Source: Onthophagus taurus
Taxonomy: Eukaryota; Arthropoda; Insecta; Coleoptera; Scarabaeidae
DNA length: 64,000 nucleotides
Reading direction: 5' to 3'
NCBI RefSeq assembly: GCF_036711975.1
Contig: NC_091972.1
Coordinates: 33,485,001-33,549,000 of the forward strand
The position numbers and the translations under genes were made by a program. Under the pieces are notes generated by a model, which saw only the letters and a list, made by a program, of their open reading frames with translations, ran no database searches and was not told where the DNA came from. Positions 12,091 to 27,000 of the stretch are shown one piece after another (the first letter of the stretch is position 1; each line of letters begins with the position of its first letter).

Positions 12091-15000
12091 CTGAAAATAA
12101 AAATTTATTTGTCAAATTTAGCAATAAGACGTTCGAAATTTAATAATAATAATAATATGACTTTATTTGTCCCATTATTGTATATATATATAAAATTATT
12201 ATAAATTAAGCCAGGACAAATTAGGCGGAGTTCAGGTGCAGCCGTAACAGCACCTGCTCTTCCACTCAAACCTAATAAAACTAATTCTATATATACAAGA
12301 GAGAAAAAGTAAAGAAAAACGAAAAGAAATAAGAAAAGAAAAAGACTCGATGGCGAAATCATAATTAATTACTAAGCGTAAACTGCCCGATCCCTGTCGC
12401 CCTACAATGCATTCTGAATTTGAGACAAACGGCCCTTCATTCTATGACGAAACAACCTTGAAGAAGTGCTACATTTTATAGTTGATGGCAAATCATTAAG
12501 AATATGTGTTATTTGGTATGAAAAGCATTTCTTAAATAGCTGGTGATGATGTATCGGTGGGGTAAGAGTGCCCTTGAATCGAATATTCAATGTATGAACA
12601 TCGGTACGAAATTTTATTTTATTGAACAAGTATGGAGGTTTCTTCAAAGTAATTATATTAAAGAACAAAACCGCCGAATGAAGTATGCGCCTATTTTTAA
12701 TGTTGAGCCAACTCAAATCCTTTAATTAGTGCGAAACATGCTGACGCCCCCGTAACCCAAATATCAAGCGCAAGCAAGAATTTTGAATTTTCTGAATTTT
12801 TTTCGTATTACTATACGAAATACACGGATCATACAATGTATCACAATAATTAAAATGCACTAACACCAAGGCCTCGCACAAAAGCACCCTTGTCCTACGA
12901 TTGAGGAACAACCGACCGCCATAAATCAGCTTAAGAGCGGCATACGCGGAAGCAGTGCACTTATTGATGTGTTTATCAAAGCTAAAATTTTCGTCCAATA
13001 AGACACCCAAGTTTTTCACACAATCTTTCAGCGGCAATACTTGATTGTTGACAACTATCTTGACCCGATCCCGAACAGAATTGTCACTTATCACCTTTCT
13101 TAGCCCAAACAAAATCAGCTCTGTTTTAGCAGCATTAAGACAAAGGCAGTGACGCCTAGAAACCAGCTCCAAAGCCTCTATATCCGAAGTCAGACCTAAG
13201 GAAGCATCATCGACATCCGATGGCAGAAAAGATATATATAACTGGGTGTCATCCGCGTAGAAATGATAATTACAACTTTTTATGTATCTGTTAAAATGCG
13301 ATGTGTAAAGCGAGTATAGCAGTGGATAAAAATTGAACCCTGAGGAACACCGGACGTTGTCGAAAGAAACGATGAAACGCGACCATTCACCTTCACGCAC
13401 CGCATTCTGCCCGTCAAGTAACTGTGCAAGAACCCCGACGCAAGATCATCAAACCCAATGTAGCGAAGCATGACATACATCAAGTCATGATTGATAGTAT
13501 CAAAAGCCTTTGAATAATCTAAGAGACACATCAAAGTCAATTTTCCTTGGTCTGTGCTTCGTATGACATCGTCCACAATATTCGATAGAGCTGTATTGCA
13601 GCCATAATGCTTTCTAAAACCTGACTGTGTAGGCGGTAAAAGGTTGTATTCCGTAACATAGTCCTTTAATTGAGATTCGATTACTCTTTCTGTAATTTTT
13701 GCCAATATCGGTAAAATGCTAATACGATTTGGTGCTAAAACGAATTGAAGTTACTGTTTTGTTGATATTAAATGATAGTGCGTTTAAAAAACAAGTTATT
13801 GCTTAATTGTAAGGCGTAACATTTTTATCAATTATTTGATTTTTTATAAAATCATTTCGTAGGACCCAGTTTATAGGTCTTATTATATTTAATGGCGATA
13901 TTACACGGTTCAACCAAATTGATTCACTTTGGTTGAAAGGCGCAGAAATAAAAGATATGGTGTTTATACGTATCCACCAAAATGAACTATTCAACTCACT
14001 TTGCGCGGCAGATGTCGTCGAATCAGGTCGTACGGTTGGAAATAACCTTAATTTGTGATCATTAATTAAAGAGTTGGTGGGTACGACCATGGATATTAAG
14101 AAGACAGACCTTGGGAGCTTCAAACTGTCTATTGACAGAATTGGCAGAAGAGGATCCAGATTCATATAACCTTCGAATGAATAAAACAGAATTTGAAAAA
14201 CTTCTAAAAATGGTTACTCCGTTAATCCAGAAAGAAAGTACTGTGATGAGAGATGCTTTACTAACACGAATAAAATTGCAAATCGTCCTCAAACATCTTG
14301 CTACTGGTGATTGTTTTGGATCATTGGAACAATAAAATTATACAGAGTACTCCGATGCACAATTTGTTCTTTTATCCTAGAAGTATGTGAAGCTATCTGG
14401 ATAGCACTCCGAGATTACATCAAGGTAATCAGTGACATAAATAAAACAACCAATTTATATTTGTTATCTTTTATTTTTATTGTACCTATATAATCTACAG
14501 GATGCATTTTATAGCTGATTGCAGTACCTCCGACGTATTATTTTCATTATATTGGTCAAACTGTTGTGTAGGTGTTTGAGTAGTAGGCTGAGTGTGATAA
14601 GTCGGCGAATTTTGAGTTAACGTTTCAAATTGTTCTTCAATAGTATAGTCTGGTGAGTTCACGGATCAAGATGTTTGAGATGATGAACATGTTGAATTTG
14701 CAGATTGAATATTTGTATCTACAAAATCATATGTAGACTGTGAATTTAATGGGGAACTTGTAGTGGAGAAGCTTGCAATGGACTGCAGTCGTTCCTGAAC
14801 CATTTAGTAGTTTTTGTTGGCAGATTAAGGTCCGATGTAAGAGGAGTATTCTTTAACTGCAAGGAACATGTACTGAATCATTCAATACATGTGTTTACAC
14901 GTTCAATTCTCTTTCATTTGCGTTGAATGATGAACCGCAATTCACTCCAAAAGTGAAAATATTAAACCAGCCTAATTCTTTCAACGCGATTGCATAATCA

Positions 15001-18000
15001 CATTGAACGATCACTTTTATGTTTACATGACTCAATTTCGTTGCTTCATCCAAATTGAAAAGCAGAAGTGAACCATGTAACATCGCCTTAATGTTCTTAT
15101 TGAATATTAAACTTTTCAATCACAGAAATTTTCACAAGTTTATCAAAAATACCTTCAAAGAGCTCGGCCCCAGAAGTGATATTGAGGTATTACTGGGAGG
15201 ATAATAACGAATAATACTGTTTTGTTGATAATAAATGATAGTGCGTTTAAAAAACATGTTATTGTTTAATTGTAAGGCGTAACATTTTTATCAATTATTT
15301 GATTTTTTATAAAATCATTTCGTAAGACCTACTTTATAGGTTTTATTATATCTAATGTTCTTATTGAATATTAAACTATTCAATCACAGAAATTTTCAAA
15401 GAGCTCGGCGCCAGAAGAGATATTGAGGTATTACTGGGAGGATATTCAGCTGTACCAAGCACGATATAAAGAGGTGCCTACGACGATGTTGAGTGGTGTA
15501 CAACCCAACCCTCAGTGTCATTGAGAACTGTCTAAACTGATGTTAACTGATGGTACAGTTAGGTAATGTTAAAAGGCACAAGGTACCAAGGGATATTCAG
15601 GATGATGCTACAATGTACCAGATGCCAACCGATATCAAACTAGACACTGAGGGGTGTTCGAGATAATATTGCTGCCATAAATTATGTTAATGGAAGTATT
15701 GGGCAATGTCAACGAGTGGCAGGAATGATATTGAAGGTTGTCCAGGACGATATTTCGTGCGTGGTAAGAACGGTACTGAGGGATAATCGTGGCGATGCTG
15801 ATATCCCATCCTAAATTAAGAGATAGATAGTAGAAGGGATAGAGAGAGATAGTGATGGTATCGAAGGATGTCCGGGAGTATACTGAGGGGTCCCAGAGGT
15901 GATATCAAGGGATTATTATACCAGGCACGATATAAAGAAATACCTGCGACGATGATGTTAAGGATATAGTTAAGTTGAGTTGAGTTAGAAAATGTTAAAA
16001 GGTATCAGACATTACATCAAAGGATATTCAGGACGATGCGTGTAACAGCGATGATGTTGATGGAATATCGAAATAGACATGAGGGGTCTTCGAAATAATA
16101 TTAAGCGTTGTCATAGATAATGTTGTTGGATATATTGGGCAATGCCCTTACTGGAACGATATTCAGCTGTTAGGCACAATTCAAAGTGAAATAATAATAA
16201 TAATAATAATATGACTTTATTGTATCCCATATAGATACTTATAGACTGAGGGGCCTAATAATGTGAATATAATTTAAGTTAGAGAAATTAATATATCAAG
16301 ACTATATTGCACCATAATGGCAAAACAAAAATTTATTTTATAGCATTATAAAATTCAAGAGAACTACATTAAGCCACAAATAAATTGTTTCGAGAATATT
16401 GTAATAGATATCGTGTTGTTGCAATCATTTCTGTACGTAGAAAGGTAAGCCACATCACCATGGCATCGACTTCTTAAGCGAGCGCTGTTTTAAAAGCTAT
16501 TTCAAGTAAAAAACAATAATTGACGACTTTGTGCCAAATGACGATGATTATTTGTAGGAACCCAATCATGTAGGAATTTATGTTCAAATTTTCTTGTATA
16601 AATTTATGCAAAAGCATGACATGTCATGTGGCTTACCATATTATAGATAGAATTTGTAAGAAAATTACTTAGTAGTCCAATAGAGACGTATTTTTTTGTT
16701 CAACGATGAATTTGTTGAAGGAATAAATCATACAAAAAGAAACAGAATAGCAATGCTTCCAGACGAGTATTTACTGCCGAGTATGTTGCATGAGACCAAA
16801 TTATACTGCGCCTACTTGTTACCTACGCCTGATATAAGTAGTAATAACAGAAATAAACCAAGTAAACTGTAAGAGTAACAAATACATTCAATAAAAGCTC
16901 ATAGCGAATCCATACCAAAATACTAAAGTTATTACAGCAGAAGCATTTGAATTGCGATATAACTATTTCTACATTATTTGCAGATTTTTATGTGCCCTTG
17001 TGTAGAGAACAAAACCACTCCAGTTAACGAATGCGCTTACAGAAACATGATGTTTAGTTCTCTTCAATCTTCCAGGCTACAACGTTATGTATAAATGTCG
17101 CAGCAGTCTTTTTTCATCCTTCGCTGCGAAATCTTCTTGGATTCCTTCGCAGATCTAGGTATTTGATTTCGGGTTTCTGTTCATGATTTACACAGCGACA
17201 ACCATAGATAATCAGTCAGATATATCTTTTGACTACGTTGGATGATCAATTGATGGCTTAGCACAACACCACGACATCCTCCCGAACCATCAACACCGCA
17301 CCAGATTCTTTTCAACATTGTCCCGGATAATACTCAATGTGTCGACATGGTCTCGGACATCCCTCAATAATATCCTGGACACCTCGATAATTTTTAGTAT
17401 TAATCATACCACCCCTCAACACAACCTATATCGTCAGAAGCATCCTTCCTTATCATCCCTGGCACACATGAAGATCGAGTGGCATACCTCAACATTACAT
17501 ACCCACTTTCATGATATTTTAAACAATAAACTCAATAAAGATATCACACTTTTAAAGAATTTTTATGAATGAAGAAACAGGACACATCTCCATTTATAAC
17601 ATAAATCTATGTTATATGTTTGTTGTATAATATAAAGTATTTGCAATTATTGAGAATACGTCACGTCAATTTCTCATTTGTAACACATTTTTTATCCAAT
17701 GATAATTGAGATTATGTTATTGAGCAAACATGACAAATTATGATTACAAAATGACTTTTAATCCAATGCAACACTGATACAAACGTGTCAAGACTAATGG
17801 ACAATTCCTTGATATCAACATGCCAAAAATTCGGAAAATTATTATCGTAGTTTATCAAAAACGATTTTATTATAACGCACACATTATTCGAAGAATTTGT
17901 TAAATATTTCATGGCTATTAATAATTCTCATAATTTAATAAAATAATGGTGTAGATTTCGCATAGCCCAAGGAACTGTTAAAACAAATTGAGTTATACGA

Positions 18001-21000
18001 TAAATATACACATCAGTGAACTTAACCAGATTTAACCGGTACATTCAAACTAGAATTGGCTCCTCAACTAGACGAAAAATGCATATTTCCATACGGTAGT
18101 AGATGGAATGTACATCAGGTGCGGTTTAGAGTTGGCGTGAACTGACAATTTGCCAATAACCAACTCACTACGAGAGTAAAATAAGACAACCAGGACTTTA
18201 CTGCGCTCGCTCGTTTCCTTAATACTCAAAATTACCGACGATGTTGTTGCTGTTAGGGTAAGGCAATATACGTAAATAGAAATTGTGGAAAAACAGAGTG
18301 ATCAAATGTGAATGAATAGGTACTAAGTTGATTTGTAGCCAATCGTTAAAATTATAAATTACCGTTCGATAATTGGCTTGCGCTTTGAAACAAAATGCTA
18401 TAACTATTTGCGTTTATTAATTGGATAATTCGGCATATTGAAAAGCTGTAAATAATAATTTTAGGAATACGATTGATCAGAATATTGATGACTAATTTGT
18501 TTTTGAAAATACATTAGAGTTCATTCAGGAAAGATAAATTTAACTAGAGTAAACAAAACCTGCATTGTTGGAAAATTTTAAACTTTCTCCGTAGTAGAAG
18601 TTAAAATACATCAACACGACCTATGGCAACATTATAGGTGTTGTGTTGGCAGGTTAGCAAAAAAAATTGAGAATATTTTGAAATTTGTGCATTTAGAAAC
18701 GAATGCATGTATACATTTAACGACTATTTCCCGATATTTTTTGGACATGTGATCTAATTTTGGAATGATTTGATTCAAAACAAATATACAAAATGTATCT
18801 AAAGAACTTAGTTATCGAGAAAATACAGTACATGGAAAAGACGTAAAAAACACTTCAATAATAAAACAGATAATCGTGTAATGTGAAAATATAGAGAAAC
18901 TTCAAAGAAATGGTAGATAGGAAACAGATATTGCAAAAATTCAGGGTAGTATACTTGAGCCCAAATGTTAACGTAGTATTCGATAATATACTGAAGGACT
19001 CTTGTGAAAATGTTAAACCAAATGTTGATCTTTCACTCATATACAAAAACCAAAGCAAAATATGGGTAACCAAAGAAGTATGCTTTTAGACAATGCTTTT
19101 ATCCCTGCAGTACGATGTTCTTTAAAAAACAAGAATCTTAACAAATGACTATTTGGCTTTAAGAGACGATCTGACACAAACACTTTTTTACCGCCTAATT
19201 GTATTGTACATCGCTGCTTCCACCAATGGATCAGAATATGATGCAAATGATATTAGACTAATTAAAGGACTAATTATGCTGGTGAATGCAGTTTTGCGAA
19301 AAGAGGATGTCACTAAATCTTTAAAAGATATGAATTTAAAAAATACCTTATTTCGTTACTCAGGATTGGAATAATAAACCTTTCAGGTTTATTACAAGAT
19401 ATTGAAGAGTGGTTTGGGAAAGAACGGCACAGCGAATCAACGTTGATTGAAGTTGTACTAATAAATGAAGCGATCAATACTGAATTAGAAATGATAATGT
19501 AAAACTTGCCTCCACAAACTTCAATGAAATCCGAAGATGCTTTAAACGCAATCGATCTCAATATCCATTGGATCGAAAACAACCAAATATGATATTATAT
19601 TGCGACCCTATCGTTTAAAATTGGACAGATTTTAAGATTTTGCGGAGATTTATATGATAACTTTCAATTAACAATCATTTCTTATTAAAGTGCGGAGTTT
19701 GGGTTTTATGGCAAGTCGCTGGCAGTCAAGGCGCTACATCAAACCCATATCTTTATAAAACAATCTACAGATATTATAGTGACACTGAGATAATGAAGAG
19801 AAAATATACTTATTAAAATCTATTATTGTAAGAAACAGTTAAAAATTCACAAATTCCTTGAATAATTAAAGGAATTATTATTATTCCTTATTATTGTTCG
19901 TTGACAAATAACTAAATAAAATTATGATTTTTTTCTAACTATTTTCTTATAGCAAATCTGTTAATAATATATAAATATAAGACTAAAAATAAAATTATAG
20001 CATAATTGCAAATCTAGAGATAAATGAATTTATGAGAAAATAATATAAACGTATAAAGGGATTTCACAAAAAGTGGAATGTGAAAGCGTGCTTCGTTATT
20101 TTCAGCTTATGACAATAAAGCAACTAGAAGGCGATTAAAGGACGAAGTGGGTATTTATAGGTTCACAAGTCAAACGAAATAAATACTCAATTTTATTCTC
20201 CATTTGTAAATTTTATGCTATTTTCTTTGCGTATGTTTTGCATTGATACAGAATGGTAAATGATCAAAGACAGCGCTCTGGATGAAATCACACATAGGTG
20301 TTAATTAGTTATGGTTCCAAGCTGGTGAAATATTGCTGCTATTCAAAAATTTTAAAGAGCAATTGTCCGTCAACTTTCAGTACGTTGAGAAAAACTACAT
20401 GAGTAAAGAAAATTCTTAGCGCCGCGATCCAAAACACATCTTCGATCGTGGGTTTAATGGATGTGTAGCAATGGGTAGAAAAGAATCGGGCGTGCAACAA
20501 AGAATTCAAGTGAAGCACCCCAAACATCTTCTATCGTGCTCCCGGATTACTAATTCAAGTAAAACGACTTAGTGCTGACGTTGTTATAATTTTCTATGAT
20601 ACATTATCAAACGCGATTAAAGAAACGGACCCAAATATATAATGTTGATGAAATCGACATTTATTAGCCATGCAATGCGCACTCGTACATTAACATCTGC
20701 CAACATTAAAAATTGCTCCTATATAAAATTAAAAAGATCGAATTATAATCTTCTTTTTTCTCTTCCCTAGAAAAACTAACACAAGCTATGGTAGGGAAGT
20801 CAAAGATATCTAGAGCTTTAAAGAACATAAAAAACTACCACTCGAATACTATAATTACCGTTTTGTATGGATGACGATAGATATTTTTGAAATATGATTT
20901 AAAAATAAATTAGTTAAATAAGTAAAAAAAAAATATTTGGGCGGCAAAGATCTCTCTCAAAAACCAATATTGATTCTTGATAATGTTGTCAGCTGAGAAC

Positions 21001-24000
21001 GGGAACATCACTATCTTGCATCTTCCTCCAAATCTTACCACCTTGATTCAACCCACGTATCAGGGAGTAATTGAAATAATGAAGGGGTTGTACAGAAAAA
21101 GAATGATAGATCTGCATAGCAGTTGTAGCAACGCTGAAGCCGGGAGCCGACTCGAGTTAAGCAAGCAATATGATATATTATCTGCCTAAGTTTAATCAAG
21201 TTTAACAACCTAAGTTTGGGCGATGTCGCTTGCAGATAATATTATACAGTAACGGTATTAGCATACATTCTTTGACGAATTCAAGTAATGAAATTCTTAA
21301 ATTTCTTGAATAATACAGAAGCCATATAATTTATTTTGCAAGGTGACTTAATTACAGTATGCTGAACAATTTTACTCTTTACAAAACCTATGTGAAGGAG
21401 CTGACACATGGATACAATATTGGTAATGGAAGCAACTTCCAACAGATTTAACAGTTCCTGGCGCTATAAAGGAACTATTTTTTCCCAGTAGCTAAGGCAA
21501 TCACTACTTTCCGCTAACGATTTGTTTCGTTGATTCATAACGACTGACTAATTGGATTTTTACTTTTTTGAAAACATCATTTATACTTTATTTTCTATAT
21601 TTCATCATTGCCCTCCTCATAATAGAGGCTAGAATATAGCTTACAATAGAGACTAACCGTAATAAACGTTAAATATCATCTTTAACAAATACCAGTGATA
21701 ATATGTTTGCGCATAATAATTTGTTTCTACTCATGAAATTTTGATTTCTTCTATGGTATTTTGCTTTTCAGTGTTTCATGTTCACAGCTTTCCGTACTTG
21801 TAAGTTGAGCTTACCGCGGTTTTCAAACATCTAGCCAATTTCAAATTACAGAAAATAGGTACTTTACAAAGTAATCGAATCAAAATTTAAAATTTATCTC
21901 AATGCATAAAGAATTTACAGTTAATTTTTAAAATTTCCATCACACAATAATTAAGCTATATAAAAATGACAAGATTCATATGATTTATTGTTATATTAAG
22001 ATATTTATGAAATTATTATCGATTCGATACTGAAATAATTTAATTATTATTTTGAATTGAAACGATAACATAAAACGTATATTAAATAAGAAACACTCAC
22101 CACTCTCGAAATAAGTGTTTATGATATTTTTTTTATTTATCTATTTATATCGTTGTTGATATGATAAAAACCCTAAGAAATTAAATCAGCAGAGTGTAAA
22201 ACTTTATAATGCCAAGTTATCTAAGAGATAATTTTTGTTAAATTTTGTCAAAATGATATGAAAATTTATTAAATTCAAGTGGAATTTTAATGATGTTTTG
22301 AACCAAAATGCTATTTCGCGAAGTGAAACGTAAGAATAATTTAAAAGTATAATTTATGTTAAACTATTTCTGTCTGTTTAAAAAGAACGTCACGACCGAC
22401 ATTATTATTTTTTTCAAGGTTTGTTCTTTATGTTGATGATAAAATCTTAAAATTAATACTTACTGTGTTGATTTATCAACATCCTAATGGATATTCGGGA
22501 CATGTAAAATCTATCTAAAAAGTATTGGATGCTGTGCTCGGTGTGTTGATCAACATCGTGGGAATCTTTTAATTCCAACACTCCCTGAGCCATCGTTTCA
22601 ACAACATCAGCATGTCGATTTCGGATCTTCACCAAACTATCACAGAAGCGGTCCAAAGTTGAACTGTTTATTTCTGCCTGTTCAAACTCGATAATCTCTT
22701 GAAAACTTCTTATATACCAATCGTTCACCGCCACAACAGACGGCATTCTTATCAAGTGTTCGGGTAAAAGTGAAATTTCTTTCATTATGTTCGCCAATCT
22801 AACTGGTAATTCTTTCCGCAGGAATATAAATGATTTTTGTTCCGAAGCATTTAAACCTAAACAAATAAGAAAAAATAATTATAATAAAACAAAAAATAAT
22901 TAATTAAAAGTTAGTAGTTAGTAGTTATACAAGTTTAACTAGTTATAACAATAATAATCCACTTCAATTTTTTTAATTTTTTTAAATAAAAGATATATAG
23001 ATCTAGAATAATCGAAACTATTTTATTTACAGAGACGTTACGCAAATATTTAATTACACATTGTCTCATTTGAACTTATTTTTTGTAAATCCGTTATATT
23101 GAACTTTGTACTTAGAGATAACTTAAATGCTGCGTATACAAACAAAACAGGTAAATATCTAATCAATGCCAGACATCGAGGTTAAACTTATTTTGGCTTT
23201 TTTACGTAATTTATAATCGAGAATTATGTTATTTATTTACAATCTCTGTTTTGAAAAAGTTGGTTGTTTTCTGCTGATAATGATTTAAGGTGATCGAGAA
23301 TGGATCATTATCAATTTTAATTAGTATTATTGATCGAGTATTTAAGTAGTTACAGGACTTAAATGTTTAATTTTAAAAGCGAACATTTGATATATAAATT
23401 ATTTTGAATAATTAGAAAAGTAGTGAAAAAGTTTTTTTTTATTGTTTCTAAATGATTTAGCATAAATGAGTCAAAAAGAAGATTAAAATAGACTGCAGAA
23501 TAATGAGTTAAAGTTTATTAGTGTTACTCAACTGAATTATTGACAATATAGAGTTATTGAAAAATAAGTTGTTGTTTATGAGAATATTAGTGGTTACAAA
23601 AATATGAAAAAATAAATACAATTCTAAAGTAATTCTAAGTAAACAACTTATCTTAGACAAAGTATTCTGAGTGTTTTGAATTGTCATGCTCCAATTAACG
23701 AGACAAGATTAGTGACCCTAACTTAGCTAGGATAACCAAATCGATAAACCAGATGCAGCCGTTGAGGAATAAAGCAGTTTGTTACTGACAGTTAAGTCAA
23801 CTTGCTAAATTTTTATTGAAGTGAATACATTTGGCTCCTAGTTAAACGATCCTAATTAAAACCATTAAAAAATAGTGTATGAATGTTGTATTACACAAAC
23901 CTTTTTGACACACATACCCGTAATATATTAAGAGCAAAATTGCAGCTCTCAATCATCTCGCTCACATACCATTTACTAAATAGAATAAGGCTTTGAGGGT

Positions 24001-27000
24001 TATGTGTTACAATTAGGAATTAAGGTGACATATTAGATGTATTTATCTGTAAATGGTCATATACGTGATCATCCCTATTTCTTTAATATTGCTAGTTTTA
24101 GAGGTGAAATAGAAAAAGTCTATAGCACTTTGTGTTGGACAAAATAAAATTTATTGACCATACATTCTGTTAGTATTAAATTTAAAGATAGATGCCCGTC
24201 TTATTGAAAGTAGAGTGAATTTTATAGTTCTTTGTTTCCTTTTCTGCAAACATTTTAGGTTGTTTTTATATTCGTTTTTTTTGTATCCACGTCATATCGC
24301 CGACGGTTGAATTCATTAACGTTATATTTTATGCCAATAGTGGAAAGCTAACGAAACCTTAAATCAAGATATTTAATCTACATACGCTTTTAGCGCTCTA
24401 TTTATACACATAATTCTGTTTTAACACGAATTTACCTATTCGTACGTATTCATTTTTTGCAGTGAAAAATTTTAGTTATAGAATAGTTATATAATCTTAG
24501 TTAAATCTCCAATAGTTTTCAGTTGTACTATAAACAGCAATGGAGAACCAACGAAGTACTAGAACTACATAGAGTTCATAGTATATTATAACATTTGGAA
24601 TTTAGAACTGTACGATTACTCTTGTGAGATTACAATAGAACGAATTTAAAGAAAGGTTGCTGTAATTTAGTATCTATTTTATTAATAACAATAATAAGAA
24701 AATTAGTAAGAATTTCTTGTTGTTTCATGGCATAGCAAAAACTATAACAATAACCACAACGAGGACCACACGTGCCGTCGTGTCTTTCCTGCAACCCTCC
24801 CCGGATGCATTTCGTTTGAACCGCATTAACCCTTCTGATGTCCTTTGTATTTGCGGTTCAGGTTTCACTGCCCTAGTCTTGTCTTGACCTTCCGGCTTAC
24901 TTCATTCTTGTCATACACACACCAACTCAGGGCATAGTAAGCCTTGGTGGCCTTGTTCACTCTGCTCCTAACTTCTTAAGTAAGCTGAGTTGCTGACCTG
25001 AGTCAGAAAGTAGCCATCACATTCGATGTGGATGTTATCCAACTGTTCGTCTGTCCTCCTTACTACCACAACTTGACTTTACCTTGTCCAACATCATGCC
25101 CCTCTCCTTTAGAGTTTCTGACCACTCCAGTACAGTCTGTCGCAATTTCCTCTCGGAGTCTGCGATGAGAATTACATCATCTGCATATATCAGAGATGTC
25201 TTCACCACCTCATCCATAAAACTTGTCCTCTGTCTAACCCCATTTTCCATGACGAACTTGCTAGAGGTCTTCTCCTTAAAGCTCTCTTCACTTAGTGGTC
25301 GCCACTCAATCCACTCACTGGAACATAGACCTGATGGTCTGTATCAGTTGTGAGCGAATCCCTTTCTTATCTAAGACCAAAGCTCCTCCCATGGCACCTT
25401 AATAAAGGCAGAGTGCATATACAAGAAAACCAGGGAAGTAGATTTCCCGCTGCTGATCCACTTATCAGTTATACAGTGTAGGGAGAAAATGAGATTTTGA
25501 CGTCCTGATCTGAAACCCGCCTGCTCCTCAACTAAGATTATTGAAGATCAAGGATATATTCCTGACCGAGAGTGGACTGCAGATGAAAGTGATCTCTTCT
25601 AGAAATGAAAGCTGAGAATATAGTATCGCAGAAAACTGTCGGTGGGATGCTGGCAAAACTCCTAGCATTTTGATGGTGATAGAGCTCTAAAGCCACATTC
25701 AATGAATGATATAGATACTAGTAAACTACCTATATATTTGACGGCAAATAAGATGAAATGAGCCACCACAGTCATCTTTACGAAAACATTAAGAAAACAT
25801 AATAACTAAATAAGTTTTGACGCGAATTGCAGTTGTTGTCATCTTACAGAGTTACATAAAAGCTTGATTAAGACAGACCATTGTGCGCTATTGAAATTGA
25901 ACAGTGTGTGTCACAATATAGCTCAGGATAGTAAGTATATGGACCATAATCCGAATTTCTGATTCCCTAAGTCTATATCCCTGAATCACAATTTAATCCA
26001 TCATGTAGAATTAGAAAGTAAAAAATGTTTGATACAGATTTTTTATAATAAGTTAAAGCTTTTTATTGAATAATGTGATAATTAATGTGATCTACTTACT
26101 GCCAACTTATGATAACGGTAAAATAGTTTCTTATATATCTTGATAGAGGTATAAAGTCTCTTGCAAGAAGATCTTTACGCTAGAATCCTCTAAATTTAGT
26201 GATTTTGTGTTAATACATCAAATCCAGCGCCTTGCCCGCAAACAACCTCGGCCATTTGAGGTGAAATCATTCCTTATATATCTTGGTAAAGATGCAAAGT
26301 CTTTTATAATAAGATGTTTACCCTCAAATCGCCGAGATCATTTGCGGACGTAGCACAAAAATCCTCCAAAGTTGATAATATTTTTTTTTATTCATTATAA
26401 ATTTAAATTTCACGCAGAATTCCCAAAAACTAAACCCTGATTACCAAACTCACTAAATAAATCTTTCATAGTACCATAATATAGAAACATCCCACGCGAT
26501 AACCGATATCATAACTCATAACCGTAAACGTTATTATCTGACAGATGATGATTTTGCAAAACTTCATTATCTTGACGTCCAACACTCCATTTATTATCAA
26601 GGTACTAATTAATTTCTTTATAATAGCTTAACGAAACAATTAATCCCGCATCCATAATTAACATTCAAATTGGAGTCCCGGACTTGTTTATCACACACTG
26701 CCCCCATCTCAAAGTCCAACTGGATCCTTTGCCAAAAACTCCCGAATGCCATCACAAAGTATCACATTAAAAACGTCTTCAACTTACCTTTGGACTCGAG
26801 GTGTATTTTAAATTTGGCCGTAAAAAAATTTTTATCTTAAAGTCCGGTTTGAAGTTTTTTTGTTTACTGGCGACTGCGTGACTGGATGTTAGCTTGGACT
26901 TTAGTCGAATTATTTTAAAACAATTTAAATTGACGTCATCGCGAGCTTTGCTTTCATCTCCAGACGGTAAATTATTTATAGTGTCGGTTTGTGTGCAGTA

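Noticed and set aside
12105-12362. Minus-strand frame rich in Phe and Leu
   Set aside because: Low-complexity frame in the retrotransposon's 3' tail and A/T-rich simple sequence; no domain.
13751-15355. LTR retrotransposon with 140-bp LTRs
   Set aside because: No TG...CA ends, no primer-binding site, and the enclosed coding pieces are Harbinger-type.
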